Counted from the first letter of the stretch, positions 10,776 to 39,516 are shown. The stretch: 64,000 bases of DNA from Amoebidium appalachense (GCA_963693365.1 CAVNZM010000018.1:496001-560000), one strand, 5' to 3'. Notes: a model not told the origin generated them from the sequence alone. Translations and numbers: made by a program.

Positions 10776-11184
10776 CATCTATAGGGACCAGACGCGTACC
10801 GCTGCTGCCCGCAGCCCTACAAAAAAATAGATACAATAGATACAAATCCTTTACTTACACTAACATATATTATGTATTTACGGTTTTTATTCGACTGAAC
10901 CTTTATAATGGTATGAACTTTATTTTAAAGGGTACTCTATATGCTATCTTTTCTGGTTTACAGCGGCGCAAAAAAACTTGAGGCAGCCTTGCTAATGACA
11001 GCGGCGCTGGCCGCATGTGATTCTACCGGGCCTTAACGTGCGCTCATGACATTTAAGTTTAACGATCGTTAATCAAGATATCGAACCATTCAAAACTTTC
11101 GTTACGTTTAAATCATTAGTGGAAACTTCTTGGATTGGCTATTCTGTTTAAAATGACAATAGTGAAGGTGACCCTATGGGCATG

Positions 11185-11400
11185 TGGGTTTATATGCTAT
11201 TTACTTGCGGTACAGAGACCAGTCTCAGAAATATATCCCCTCAGCGTTATATATATCAGGTACATGGACATCGGGGTTTGTTTGTATATCACATTTAACA
11301 GTTTCTTCGCCTATTGTACTACGATATAAACCAAAAAGATCATAAATTAGTTGGTTTTCCAACAACGTTTTCTTTTCTTTTTCCTTTTCGTTTAAAAGGT
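11185..11400 (+). repeat. Dispersed repeat family A, copy 1
   Basis: It shares an ordered series of diverged blocks with 29960-30180, including GAGACCAGTCTCAG, ATATCCCCTCAGCG and AAATTAGTTGG. No coding content is apparent. Confidence 0.65.
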
Positions 11401-11694
11401 TCCCTGGAACGCGGTGTCACCTGGTGTGTGTGTGTGTCTGTGTGTGCATGCACGCGCCTGTGTGCATGTGCGTGTGTTAAAGTTTCGTGGTTGTAAACTT
11501 CTCCAGCCAAAACACACGATAATTCCGGGAGGGAGAAAAAAAAACAAAAAAACAAAACAAAAAAAAAACACTACTTTGCAAATATGCCGGGTTGGCACCT
11601 GCACAAACCACCATTGTATTGTTAGGTCATTCATACACTTATACACACGAAAGTCTTTATGGCTATTGAGAATCGAGTGCACTGATTGGTTCTT

Positions 11695-11765
11695 GCCATA
11701 TGTATGATGTCCATTTTTGAGGGAGTCGCCATACAAGGACAATTTCCATGCATACTATTGAGACA
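11695..11765 (+). repeat. Dispersed repeat family C, copy 1
   Basis: It matches 14213-14285, sharing CATACAAGGA, CCATGCAT and CTATTGA at the same spacing. It lies just past the EXOC3 stop codon, so it is probably part of that gene's 3' UTR. Confidence 0.65.
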
Positions 11766-11801
11766 TGCCAGTGTACACGCGAAAGACTACTAGCCATGCA
11801 T

Positions 11802-28014
<16,213 letters not shown>

Positions 28015-28297
28015 GGAAACGTTCCACCCTTAGGCTACCTGCAGAGTAATTTAGCAGTGGCTAGACAAACTAACAAATCATCGACTTGATGCGCCGTTTA
28101 CTAAAGGCCTGCGTGCTTCTCCCCAAGTGTATGTTTTTGCGTTTGCGTTCAGCATCCCAGGGTGAGCAAAGCAGTCACAAATCTGAAGGGCGACGGCTCA
28201 CGGGATATTTCAAGCCCCGGTAAAACCCTGGCAAGTTGCCCGCCCCCTCCCGACCCCGCCCCCCCTGCCCCCCAATGTCGCGATCTTCGGCCCTCTC

Positions 28298-28481
<184 letters not shown>

Positions 28482-28515
28482 TTATCGCTGGTACAAATTA
28501 TGTGGTGCTAGAGTT

Positions 28516-28632
28516 TATTGGGGGGGGGGGGGATTGTGCTGTTTATTATCGACATACAGGCTTGAGGTCGTGATAAGATGCCGGCACCAAGGCAACAGGC
28601 ACTCCACCCAACGGGTTACATGATATTCCGGG
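28516..28632 (-). repeat. Dispersed repeat family B, copy 2 (inverted)
   Basis: The reverse complement matches 13797-13910. A related partial copy follows in the same orientation at 28772-28860 (shared GGATTGTCCTGTTTATT and TAATAAACAGCACACTCCCC blocks). Confidence 0.78.
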
Positions 28633-28929
28633 ATAACATGCTAATATTTTGAACCGAGATATGAGCATACTAGTTTATTATTTCCCATTTCTATGGTCTT
28701 ATTCAGCACTGCCGCCTTTGGCTCCCCATGGTACGCCGTGAATCCAGGAGACCTCAGTCTGTGATGCAGGTTTGGGGGATTGTCCTGTTTATTCAAGTTT
28801 CAGAGTCGTTCGCCTCAACACGGCTCACATACATGTCATTAATAAACAGCACACTCCCCGTTAGCGATTCTGGGAATCTGGGATTGGTTCTAGATCTGGG
28901 GAGCTCAATTTTCGCGACCAGATTTGTGC

Positions 28930-28964
<35 letters not shown>

Positions 28965-29246
28965 TCCCACCTCCCCCCCCCCCTCCCCCCTCCTCCCCCG
29001 TCCCCCCCCTTCCCCCCCCCTTCCCCCCAAACACACACACACACATACACACGCACACGCACGCACACGCACAGACATGCACACCTTACAAAAAGAAACA
29101 AAAAGAGAAGTGAAAACGAATGAAAGGAAGAAAAACACAAAACAACTCTTTCCATGAAAACTAATGAAAGGAAGAAAAACACAAAACGACTCTTTCCTAC
29201 TCAAAACTTACAGTGTGTGTGTGTGTGTATGTGTGTGTTTACATGA

Positions 29247-29298
<52 letters not shown>

Positions 29299-29299
29299 A

Positions 29300-29376
<77 letters not shown>

Positions 29377-29400
29377 ACGAGCGTGTGTGTGTGTACGGCC
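28930..29400. repeat. C-rich tract, 45-bp tandem duplication and (GT)n arrays
   Basis: C-rich DNA (28930-29030); two copies of a 45-bp unit with the core ATGAAAGGAAGAAAAACACA (about 29112-29200); then (GT)n from 29214 to 29395. Confidence 0.9.
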
Positions 29401-29959
29401 ACACGTGAATTGCGTGGCTGTACTCACAGAATACGCAGGGCACATGGAAGAGACGAATGTGGGTTGCTTTACTTTAAATCTTCAAAAGTTGGACGTCATT
29501 ATTAAGAGGCCATCGCTGATGGTCTGTGTCTCATGGTAGACCATCTGGAACACCGCGATTTGCACATGCAGCCCAAGTCAGCAACTGCATGACCAGAAAA
29601 GTGTTGTTGCTTTCGTGTGTATGTGCTTGTACAGCACACACAGCAAGCAAACACGCACGCTTGCACGCACGCAAGCACGCAAACATACGCACACACGCAC
29701 ACACACAACATGCGCGCACATACTCCTCCACTCCCTCGACCATCACCTTGCCATATACTATAGGATGGGTCAAAAGAGTTCCGGCACTATGAAAAAATTA
29801 CCATGCCGTCGAAATGCAGAGCGCATTTATTCGCTGGGAGAGACTCCAAGCACAGGACTGTATTTCCACACTACAAACCGGTGCCAGTTGTCAAAGAAAG
29901 CTCAAGATACCTACCTACCACATGCACGTTTAGGCGACCGTATGCCATAGTATCATTTT

Positions 29960-30182
29960 TCTCAAAGCATTCGGAAGAAATCTCAGAGGGGTTTACGCTG
30001 TTTACTCGAGGCAAAGAGAACCAGTCTCAGGTATGGGGGGGGGGGTTTTGCTCGGAATATCCCCTCAGCGGTATATCATGATCACGTACATAGATGTCGG
30101 GTGGTGACTATATATCAGGGTTTACTTTCTCTACGAGACACCATAAAGACTACAAGGAGAAATCAATTAGTTGGGGTTCCCC

Positions 30183-30223
<41 letters not shown>

Positions 30224-30240
30224 GGGCTCCCCTCGGGACA
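29960..30240 (+). repeat. Dispersed repeat family A, copy 2, ending in a T run
   Basis: It matches 11185-11400 in several blocks (GAGAACCAGTCTCAG, ATATCCCCTCAGCGG, TCAATTAGTTGG). It is followed by a T run of about 35 bases (30185-30219). Confidence 0.65.
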
Positions 30241-30255
30241 CTCGGTATCAGCTGG

Positions 30256-30306
<51 letters not shown>

Positions 30307-30325
30307 TGTGTGTGTGCGCGCGTGC
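30256..30325. repeat. (GT)n array at the 3' end of a LINE
   Basis: GT repeats lie immediately beyond the stop codon of the minus-strand LINE (30327-30329). On the LINE strand its 3' end runs into (AC)n. Confidence 0.9.
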
Positions 30326-30326
30326 G

Positions 30327-31560
30327 CTATAATTTTGTAGTGATGTGTTTCTCAAGCCAATCAATACATCTAATAAACAGGTCGTAGTTACGCGTGTTTA
30401 GTATAAAATCAAGGATGTTGTAATTTACAGGTAGGCTATCTTTCTGGGTGTCTGTTGTGAATGTGACGTGTGTGTGTTGCGGTATTATGTGGTCTATCAA
30501 ACTACATTTGGCGATACATGACCGGTTAAACTGGTGTGTGTGTGTGTTGTTTGGGCATGCAAATGATGCCACCTTATACTTATTAGATCTCCACTGTATA
30601 GCACGTGTACAGTAAAAGCGTGGTAATTGATCAATAATACCATCAGCTAGAGAAAGACCAGTTCTACAGGAAGGTAATATGTATTTAGGTGTTATACACT
30701 TGCGAGTGCCATATTTGGCAATATGGTTGAGGCGGTCAGTATATATAAAACGAGACATAAGGCTTAGTTTTTCAAGGTGTATGCTTTCATCGGGTCTAGT
30801 GTCGTTTGGTATCTTTTTCCATTTGTTATATTGCGTGATTATCTTGTGATTGTGTACATGTTTAATAAGTAAGTGGCAGTCCAAAGTCACACACACACTA
30901 TTGCGGGGTTTATTTGTATTTGTGCCCAGGGGAGAAGGGGAGAGAGAGGGGAGGAAAGAGGGGAGAGGTGAGGAGGGGACAGGTCGGATAGAGAAGAGAG
31001 GGTGGGAGGGCAAATACTTCTTTAAGCGGCTTATGTGCTTATTGAATTTCAGCGCGAGATAGGATACTCTAGCAGCTATTGGGACCAGACCATATATCGA
31101 GAGCGTTACAGGCCCAGGTTTACAACAGTTGTTAGATAGAAAGGAGGCAACTTCTGCTTCAAGGAAATTTGCCAAGGGTTTAAGCGCTCTAGTTCTCTCT
31201 TTCTTGATCCAAGCGGCGAGAAGGGGTAAACCATATTCACATGCCGGGAAGACAAAAGTGCGAATAAATGTAAGTCTAATAGAAGGATGGAGGGGTGTGT
31301 CTTTAAAAATATTAGCCGAGAAGAAAGCTAACCGCTTACGAGCCAACTCTACCCTCTTTTCGACCATATGGGGAAACATAACACCAACAGAATCAACCGG
31401 AACACCAAGATATTTGTATTCTGGAACTATAGGTACAGGTTTAGATGATAATGTAAATGTGTGTAAATTGTTAGCTATATCAGGTACAAGAACACCACAT
31501 TTGTCTATGTTAAGGATCATAAGGTTTGCCTTGCACCACTCTGACACTACATCGAACAAT
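30327..31560 (-). mobile_element. 5'-truncated LINE reverse transcriptase, about 410 codons open
   Basis: A long frame starts just past the reverse transcriptase active site (DVVSEWCKANLMILNIDKCG) and runs through YKYLGVPVD and CEYGLPLL into a long C-terminal region, with ILDFILNTRNYDLFIRC near the end. It is homologous to the LINE halves at 4440-5319 and 8024-8120. The C-terminal zinc-finger cysteines are partly lost (CPNNTHTHQF...C). The element lacks its 5' half, the usual outcome of incomplete reverse transcription. There is no start codon context, so it is not expected to be expressed. Confidence 0.87.
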
Positions 31561-31888
31561 AAATCTCAGAACATTTGTCACACGATGCAAGTGACTTAAA
31601 TGCATCACCGCTCATTCTTGTTTAAGTGATCAGGATCCCAAACTGCTGCAGAATTGTTAAATTCATCACATCCATTAGCTATGTTTGTAAGCTGTTCACT
31701 TCGGCGACGCAGGATCAACTTGGACTTAGCCTCCTCAGGCAAATGATTACGCAATCACCATGATGACGCAATACTTTCACCCAGCAACCAATCAGAAACC
31801 TCTATTTTCCAACCGCAAATGCTAATCCCACAATCAAATACCCTAAAATCCCTTTCCTCATAAATTATGCCCAGACCTTCAATTGTTT
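31561..31888. other. Upstream region of the U4 snRNA gene
   Basis: No coding region is visible. As the 330 bp upstream of U4 it should hold the snRNA promoter elements. I cannot identify a proximal sequence element without a second snRNA gene from the same genome for comparison. Confidence 0.45.
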
Positions 31889-32034
31889 GTCCTTGACGCA
31901 GAGGCAGTATCGATGTCGATGAGGTCTAACCGAGACTCGATTATTGCTGATTGAAAACTAAAACCCAATACCCGCGTGCACGACCTTCACGGGTCGGGCA
32001 TGCAATTTTTGCATGGGCTCGCTTCGGTGGGCCT
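31889..32034 (+). ncRNA. U4: U4 spliceosomal snRNA
   Basis: U4 pairs with U6 in the tri-snRNP and is released when the spliceosome is activated. The sequence matches metazoan U4 along its length. The 5' region is GACGCAGAGGCAGTATCG (U6 stem II side). The 5' stem-loop has the kink-turn residues (GATGAGG...ACCGAGA) that bind the 15.5K/Snu13 protein. The stem I segment is ATTATTGCTGATTG, followed by AAAACT and CCCAATACCCGCGTG. The Sm site is GCAATTTTTGCA. The 3' hairpin has seven pairs closed by a UUCG loop (GGCTCGC TTCG GTGGGCC). Length is about 146 nt, against 145 in human U4. The ends are uncertain by a few bases. The conserved structure argues for a working gene, not a pseudogene. Confidence 0.95.
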
Positions 32035-32423
32035 TCATTCATATGGCTAAAGAAAAATTAAATAGGACCCTATGAGTAGGATTACTGGTGGCTGCGCGCA
32101 CCACTTCCACCCTATATGTATGTATGTGCGGCTGTGGCGTTACCCCAGGGTCTATCACCACAGCCTGTCATTCATCTTGAAGCCGTGATTTCTCTTTTTG
32201 GATTGCTTTTGCTTTGACTTCGAATCGATGAAGAACTACACTGTGCACTTTGGCATATGTTCACATCAAGCTCAGAACGGAGACATTTTCTGAGGCTCCG
32301 TTGGTACAAGATTTCAGCGATGTCATGATGGTTTCGAACTTCGCAATGGTTATGCTTCCCTTACGTATGTACCCATTCCGGCGGACTCATTTAGGGAACG
32401 AATCGCAGATCTGCCGAGAGGGT

Positions 32424-32499
32424 GGGTGTGTGTGTGTGTGCGCGCGCGCGCGTGTGTGTGTGTGTGTGTGTGTGCGTGCGCGTGTGTGTGCGTGTGCGT

Positions 32500-32545
<46 letters not shown>

Positions 32546-32560
32546 ACGTGTTTGTGTGTT
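32424..32560. repeat. (GT)n/(CG)n compound microsatellite
   Basis: GT arrays with an alternating CG core (GCGCGCGCGCG) and degenerate GTGCGTGCG blocks. Confidence 0.92.
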
Positions 32561-33224
32561 GGGGAGGGGGGGGGGAGATGTGATGGCCACCAAACTAACA
32601 TCACCAGGGTCAGAAAAATAAATATGACGTGTATTCTGCAACTGGATTGTGACACCATGGCTACAACGAAGCACTTTTGCACCAAACAAGCGCGCAACGT
32701 AGTACACAGTACTAGTACAGAGAGTGGGCAGGAAGAGAAAAAATTCATGTAGTAGGCATTGATACAACATGCCCTTCTAGGGCAAGAGAGGGCCGGGGCA
32801 TTTGATATGAGCCTGGCAGTGCCCTCGATTCTGGCAAACACTGTATACGTAACCGAGTACGGGGATTTAACTCATATTTTTTAGTGTGTGAGTGTGTGTG
32901 GTGGGAGTGCCCAGGGAGGGAGGCCAAGGAAGTGAGGCCTAGGGAAGCAGCTCCGGGGGGGGGGGGGGGGCAGGGGGAGGACTCCGAGGGAGAGGAGTGG
33001 GGGGCAGGGGTACTATTTCAATTTAGCACTATCTATATGTAGGCATGTCAGGAGCCGCAAACCGGTGGGCTCAGTTTCACAGTGTACAAACATAGCGCTA
33101 GCCGGGGTGGGTTTAGTATCCCGCACTTAGTAGCAATACAGAATACGTAAGGTACCTGTGTGGAGGACGTTGGCTCGCTGGAAGCAGTGTGTCCGCTGGG
33201 AGTCAAACGGTGCTACTAGTAATT

Positions 33225-33225
<1 letters not shown>

Positions 33226-33262
<37 letters not shown>
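33226..33262 (+). repeat. A run of about 36 bases
   Basis: A pure A tract ends an unremarkable 80-bp segment. It could be the tail of a retroposed sequence, but no source gene or target duplication is evident. Confidence 0.6.
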
Positions 33263-33263
<1 letters not shown>

Positions 33264-33394
33264 TTCGACGACTGAAAGGAATTACAGACACGCGCACGCG
33301 CTGCCAACCTCTTAGTAATGATTCAAATTCAAATTGTTGGAATCCAAAGCTGATGCTCTTTGTGTTGTGTGTTCGTGTGTTTTTTCCTTGGTTT

Positions 33395-33462
33395 TTTGTT
33401 TGTTTGTTTGTTGGTTGGTTGGTTGGTTGGTTGGTTGGTTGGTTTGTTTGTTTGTTTGTTTT

Positions 33463-33504
<42 letters not shown>

Positions 33505-33740
33505 CGCGCGCGCATGTGCGCGTGCGTGTGCGCACTTGCGTGTACAGTGTGTGTGTGTGTGTGTGTGTATGTGCTTTTTTTTTGGGGGGGGGGGGGGGGG
33601 GAGGGAGGGGGGGGGGGGGCAGAGGGCGGAGGGGGGAGGGGAGGTTCAAGGGAGTAGGAGGTGGGAGGGGGAGGGGAAGGCAGGAGGGAAGGACGGGGAG
33701 AAGAGGGGCGCGTGAAGGGGTGGGGGGAGGGGGGGGGAGG
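33395..33740. repeat. TTGG/TTTG tetranucleotides, (GT)n, (CG)n and G-rich tract
   Basis: TTTG and TTGG arrays (33396-33462) pass into (GT)n, then (GC)n, a second GT block, a T run and a 150-bp G-rich polypurine tract. Confidence 0.92.
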
Positions 33741-34031
33741 TGAGAGCCTCACGTCTGGAATGTGTATGTGCATGTGTATCATTGACGTGGACGGTGTACA
33801 TTCACCAGGCCCAGAGGCATGCCCTTGGTTTTGCTTTTTCTTTCTTTCTTTTCTTTTTTTGTTGGTCGTTGTATTTGTTGTTCAACGGTTATCATTGTTG
33901 TTTCCCACATGAGACAGTGTATTGTGTCTAATGGGGGATTCCCCCCCAAAAAAAGAAAAGAACCCGGGGCATAAGAGCCTCCTGAGTTTTGGCATACTCA
34001 GTGAACCAGTTCAGGTTGATCTCGAGCTTGT

Positions 34032-34050
34032 CTGTGTGTGTGTGTGTGTC

Positions 34051-34120
<70 letters not shown>

Positions 34121-34225
34121 AGTCTGGCTGTGTGTGTGCTTGCTTGCGTGCGCGCATGCGTGCGTGCATGTGTGCATGTGTGCGTGTGTGTGTTTGTTTG
34201 TGTGTGTGTGTGTATCCCGGTACAT
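34032..34225. repeat. (GT)n microsatellite with degenerate GTGC edge
   Basis: A pure GT array (34058-34119) followed by GTGC/GTTT variants. Confidence 0.94.
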
Positions 34226-34269
34226 GTAGGGCCTAAGCACAGACACTGAATGAACTTGCTGCGAACAGA

Positions 34270-34785
34270 GTAACTTAGCAAACACGGCATTGTCCTGCAA
34301 AAGCAGAATTAGTTTGTGGATTATTTTTCAGCAAATGGAGCCTGAGGATGCTGCAAAAATACATTATTCTGCTTTAGCAAAACATATTCTGCTGTTCTTT
34401 CAGCAAAACCATCATCCTCTGAAAAAGCAGAATTATTCCATGCCGAGCAGAATGATGTGGCTGGGTCCTACATGATATGCAGATGCCATAAGTATTGACG
34501 TGATACCATGCGGAAATAAGCCCCTGATGCATCTGAATCCCGTGTGTCTTAGTCTTCTCCATCCCCTTCCCTCCCCGCCCCCCCCCCCCCCCCCCCCCCC
34601 CCCCCCCTTTTTTTTTTTTTTTTCCCCCCCCCACAAGAAGTACACTCACATGGCATGCAAGATGTATGTTCACCAAAAGTCTTTCGTACACCATGTTTGT
34701 GCCATCACTGTAACCCTGAGCATTATGTGGAGGCATTTCAAAGACCCCGGGGAAACTTTCCTTGTGTGTGATTTTTTTTTTTTTT

Positions 34786-34838
<53 letters not shown>

Positions 34839-34930
34839 CAACTATGTATCACAGTGTGTGCTCTGTGCACGGTGTGGTAGGTCCGTGCGAGCTTTAAAGT
34901 TGCATGAAGGTGAGCGTGCATGTGTGTGTG
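34270..34930 (+). repeat. Diverged duplication, copy 1
   Basis: Ordered blocks recur at 36120-36620: AGCAGAATTAGTTTGTGGATT, ACAAGAAGTACAC, GACCCCGGGGAAA, and TGTGCTCTGTGCACGGTGTG with the AGCTTTAAAGTTGCATGAAG that follows. The intervening microsatellites differ between copies. C, T and G homopolymers (34577-34632 and 34771-34837) interrupt this copy. Confidence 0.65.
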
Positions 34931-35079
34931 TGCGTGTGTTCCGGTACATGAAGAACCCAACCACAGGAGCACTGCAGGAATGAACAGTTCTGAGAGCAGA
35001 ATAAGAGATTTTTTTTCGGATTTGAAAGGGGAGGGCGGGGAGTAATAAATATCGACGTCCTCCCTGGTACCGTATACGT

Positions 35080-35091
35080 ACGTACCCCCCA

Positions 35092-35122
<31 letters not shown>

Positions 35123-35280
35123 TTCACCAAGGTAGCCGCAGGGATGGGTGGCTCCCCCCCCCCCCCCCCCCCCCCCGGGGGGAGAGGGACCCACCTGGCC
35201 GAGTGGGGTTAGTGGCTCAAGTGGGTCCTGACCCCCCCCCCCCCCCCCCCCCCCATCCCCCCCCTTCCCCTCCCCCGCCC
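35080..35280. repeat. C homopolymer tracts
   Basis: Three C runs (about 35093-35122, 35154-35176 and 35231-35264) with short unique spacers. Confidence 0.9.
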
Positions 35281-35424
35281 CCCGTCCCCTGCATGCGCGT
35301 GATCATGACATTAAAGAGTCTCTTTTCACTCACCAAAGGTTGAGATCCTTCCTTTTTTTTCTTTTTTTTCTTCTTTTGTTTGTCCTCTAAATTTGGCGCA
35401 TTTGCCTCCGTTTTGGCCACTGAC

Positions 35425-35671
35425 GCATATCCCCCCCTCCCCCCCCCCCCCCCCCCCCCTTTCCCCGCCCTTTCCCCCCCCACACACATACATGCACGCA
35501 AACACACACACACATTCACACACACGCACCACATACATACACATACACGCGCGCGCACACGCCATACACGCACACACACACACGCGCGCGCACGCGCATG
35601 CCCGTACACGCACACGCACCCACACACGTGTAGTACTACACACAACGTGACACACGCACACATTGCATATG

Positions 35672-35743
<72 letters not shown>

Positions 35744-35840
35744 CCCACCCGTTCGTGCCCGGGGAGGGGGGGAGGGGGGGGGGGGGGGGGGAGAGGAGGG
35801 GGGGGGAAGGGGAGGGCCGAATGGGGGGGCTGGGGGGATG
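35425..35840. repeat. C-rich, (CA)n with (CG)n blocks, then G-rich tract
   Basis: C-rich start, degenerate CA/CG repeats to 35670, a pure CA array (35674-35740), then G-rich DNA to 35840. Strand composition flips from C-rich to G-rich within 400 bp. Confidence 0.92.
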
Positions 35841-36119
35841 ACCGTACGGCATAGAGACTCAGCAGGTAATCAAGGGATCCTATCAGTTGACCTCAATGTT
35901 TAGGTTTTGGCATCGTATGGAAACCACTGCAAAGTTATAGTACTATTATGTGATCAGGTTTTCTGATATAAATTATCATCATCGGATGGCAGCCTATGGG
36001 GTGAGTGCCCCCCCCCCCCCCCCCCCCCCCCTCCTCCCCCTGCCAGCCGGAGGGGTGGGTGGCTCCCCCCCTCCCCCCCCCCCCCCCACAAAGTTACTAC
36101 TACCCCCGTCCCCGTTTCA

Positions 36120-36620
<501 letters not shown>

Positions 36621-36621
36621 T

Positions 36622-36795
36622 TTGCGTGCATGCATGCATGCATGCATGCATGCATGCATGTGTGCGTGCGTGCATGCGTGCGTGCATGCATACGTTCTGT
36701 GAGAGTGTGTGTGCGTGCATGCATACGTTCTGTGAGAGTGTGTGTGCGTGCATGCATACGTTCTGTGAGAGTGTGTGTGCGTGCATGCATGCATC
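36622..36795. repeat. GCAT tetranucleotide and a 33-bp minisatellite
   Basis: A (GCAT)n run is followed by three near-perfect copies of a unit built on GCATACGTTCTGTGAGAGTG and GTGTGCGTGCAT. Confidence 0.92.
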
Positions 36796-37119
36796 CTCGC
36801 TGTGGCGCGCGTTTCACGTGTGTGCAGTGCGGTGTGTGTGTGTGTGTGCCGCAGTGTGTTGTGCGTGTGTGTCTTCCTCCTGGTCTCGCTGCTCAGGCAT
36901 CCCCGCCATTAGTGGCTGAGAGTGGTAGGCGTTGCACAAGGGTTAGACTAGTATCCGGTGGACACGCAACTCTTACTTGTGTTTAACACTCTTTAAGTTT
37001 ATGAGCGGGTCACACTCACCATAACAAGTTTTGGTGTCAGCCCATCCTAATATTTACACGGCACTCGGCTGATAATTGAATGCCTTAGGCCCTGAGATGA
37101 CTGTGAAAACTGGCAGGAC

Positions 37120-37340
37120 CCGGAGAGTTTTGTGTGATACGTCATGTGCAGGCGTGCTAAAACATTCTGAATATTGTGTGCCGGTATGCTGAAAGACAAA
37201 AATTGTATGCAGGTGTAAACACAGGTATGTTGACCCCGGAAATATCATGTGCAGATATGTTGAACCCGGAATTTTAAGTACAGATATGCTGAAATATGCG
37301 CAGATGTGTTGCAGCCGCAAGTATATAGGCATCGCAAATG
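37120..37340. repeat. Degenerate tandem repeat based on GTGCAGATATGTTGAACCCG
   Basis: About six imperfect units of 30-40 bp, each with TGCAGGTATG-type and TTGAACCCGGAA-type halves. Confidence 0.65.
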
Positions 37341-37544
37341 TGCAAATTTGTTGAAAAGGTGAGAATGCTATGTGTAGATATACCCTGATACATCAGAACT
37401 CGCTGTTGGGTTCCGGAGGGCAGGTGAGTGGGAGCCGAAAAATGGATTTAGGCTGACACGGGTAAAACCCTGGGTATGTTCTTAAGCAACCCATCAGGGT
37501 CACTGAAACAAGACGCAGGGATTTGTTGGGTGCAATCGTGGGCA

Positions 37545-37548
37545 TGTC

Positions 37549-37579
<31 letters not shown>

Positions 37580-37742
37580 GGGTGTGTGTGGGTGTGGGTG
37601 TGTCACAGTGTGTGCGGCTGCGTGCGTGCGTGCGTGTGTGGGTGCGTGCGTTAAGTGCGTGCGTGCGTGCATGTGCGAGTGTGTGTGTGTGCGTGTGTGT
37701 GGGTGGGTGGGTGGGTGGGTGTGTGCGTGTGTGCGTGCGTGC

Positions 37743-37777
<35 letters not shown>

Positions 37778-38065
37778 CGTGCGCACGCGCGCGTGCGAGT
37801 ACACACGCTTGTGTGCGCGCACATGCACCCGGGTGTGTTTGTACGATTGATGAAGCGGAGAGGCGGTGGCCCTGTTTGTTGGGGGGGAGGAGGGGAGGTT
37901 GGAAGGGGGGGGGGGGGGGGGGGGGATGGGGGGAATGGGGCGGGGGGTAGGGGGAGAAGGGGGGAAGGAGAAAAGGGGGGTGCTGTGGAAAGGGGGAAAT
38001 GGGGAGGGCGGAAAATGGGGGGGGGGGGGGGGGGGGAGGGAGGGGAGAGGGGGAAGGGGGGGGGG
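37545..38065. repeat. (GT)n/(GTGC)n compound and G-rich tract
   Basis: GT and GTGC arrays with a GTGG run (37545-37830), then 190 bp of G-rich DNA (37880-38068). Confidence 0.93.
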
Positions 38066-38324
38066 GGGGTTCTAGCCTTTCGTCGACAAATCAGATAGAC
38101 TAGGTCAACTTACCTAAGGCTTAATCTAAATCAGCCTCTAGAGCTGGCTGCGGTTTTTTGTTCAATAAGACCCCCCCCGGAAAGAATGCAGTTTTGAAAC
38201 TTCCTGCCCGAACTCTCATAGGTCCGGTGGGTTTTGCACCCAGGCCAGAAAACCGACTTCCAAGCACTGACCCACCAGCCGCTGCATTTACAAGAATGTG
38301 CAGGTGGGTGCTAGGGAGGGGAGG

Positions 38325-38342
38325 GGCCGGGGGGCAGAAGGG

Positions 38343-38385
<43 letters not shown>

Positions 38386-38455
38386 GGGGGGGGGAGGAGG
38401 GGAGTAATGGGGGCAACCCACTGTTCAATCCCCCTTCCCCCCTCCTCCCCTCCCC

Positions 38456-38486
<31 letters not shown>

Positions 38487-38490
38487 ATAC
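38325..38490. repeat. G run of about 40 bases, then C run and (CA)n
   Basis: A G homopolymer (38344-38384) and a C homopolymer (38447-38472) lie 60 bp apart, so the two could pair as a hairpin. Confidence 0.9.
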
Positions 38491-38974
38491 ATGTATACGC
38501 AAATACTGAAAACCTTTTGGAAATATCATAAGTAATGTCGATGTCAAAGGCTGAGAAATTATTGTGGATTCCGTTATGCGAAAACATACTGAAATTCTCT
38601 AACAAGAACCCCCCTCCAACCCCCCGCCCCCCTCTCTCTCCGACACACACACACACACCTCTACATTAACTTCATCGGAACCATACCATCACAAAAATAC
38701 CATAATAATGGCTGAGATCGGGGGGATTTAGCTTATAAAGTAGAAATACTGCCGCCGCAATATCAAGCCGTGCATGTGAAACATGGCGGTGCATGGCCGG
38801 TGGTTGTGGGTAGGTTAGGGGGGTCGGGGGTGAAGCCACACGGAGGTGTGAGGTGGCCCAGGGATGAAGATACGAAGAAAAAACGGAAGTGGTCTTGCAG
38901 CGGATAGGTCGGTCGGGTGGAGGAGGCCGAGAGTCCAACAACAAAGAATACAAGGGCGCAGTGAGGACGGGGGA

Positions 38975-39060
38975 AAACCAATAGTGCCCTCTTATTTGCA
39001 CGACTAGTGGGTGGGGGGGTACCAATAATGCCCTTATATTTGCACGACTAGTGGGTGAAG
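38975..39060 (+). repeat. Tandem pair of a roughly 47-bp unit
   Basis: Two copies of ACCAATAATGCCCTTATATT followed by TGCACGACTAGTGGGTG, differing at a few positions. Confidence 0.85.
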
Positions 39061-39516
39061 GGAGCGACTGAAAGGCGCCTATCGTCTAGCTGGTGCGTGG
39101 AGCATAATGGTATATGTATCGGATTGGCTGAGCTTGTAGCGTTGTTATCACCCCCCCAAAAAAGCGCAAGTTTATTGTCATAAAGCTTATACTTTGTGAA
39201 ACCTTATCATCATCACATTGTTTTGTAGAAACAATGGTTCTGCAGGCAGCGCTGCAGTCAAAAAAGATAGCCAGCAAGGTCACAAACTAACATTTAATTA
39301 ATGGTTTGCCATGTGCCAAAATGGCGTGCAAGAAAATTTTTAACTTTGATAGTCTAACACCTGCCATCATGCTGGTGTGTGGCCGTGCTGGGAAACGTAG
39401 TGAGCCACATGCACGCGCACGAGCGGCAGAATTCTTTATTACGATATCTAAAATGTATAAGAGGGAGAATAATAGGTAGAAAGAGACCCAGATGACGTCG
39501 GAGGGTATGTAGGCGT

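Larger units (their letters stand above)
9061..11801. other. AT-richer region without recognised genes
   Basis: Nothing here resembles a known protein or structural RNA on either strand. The region is poorer in microsatellites than the rest of the window. It contains a GC-rich palindromic patch (10610-10775) and two dispersed-repeat copies (11185-11400 and 11695-11765). The short open frames have no visible domain or splice support. Confidence 0.5.

Noticed and set aside
29495-29580. Minus-strand stretch reading LHVQIAVFQMVYHETQTISD
   Set aside because: It looks protein-like, but an in-frame stop lies directly upstream, no acceptor fits and no partner exon exists.
33150-33262. A tRNA-like SINE with a poly-A tail
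   Set aside because: An A-box-like string is present, but the B box is poor, no stems form and no target duplication is visible.
33965-34035. Minus-strand stretch reading [20 protein letters not shown]
   Set aside because: It is plausible as an exon, but no neighbouring exon in matching phase was found and the family is not recognised.
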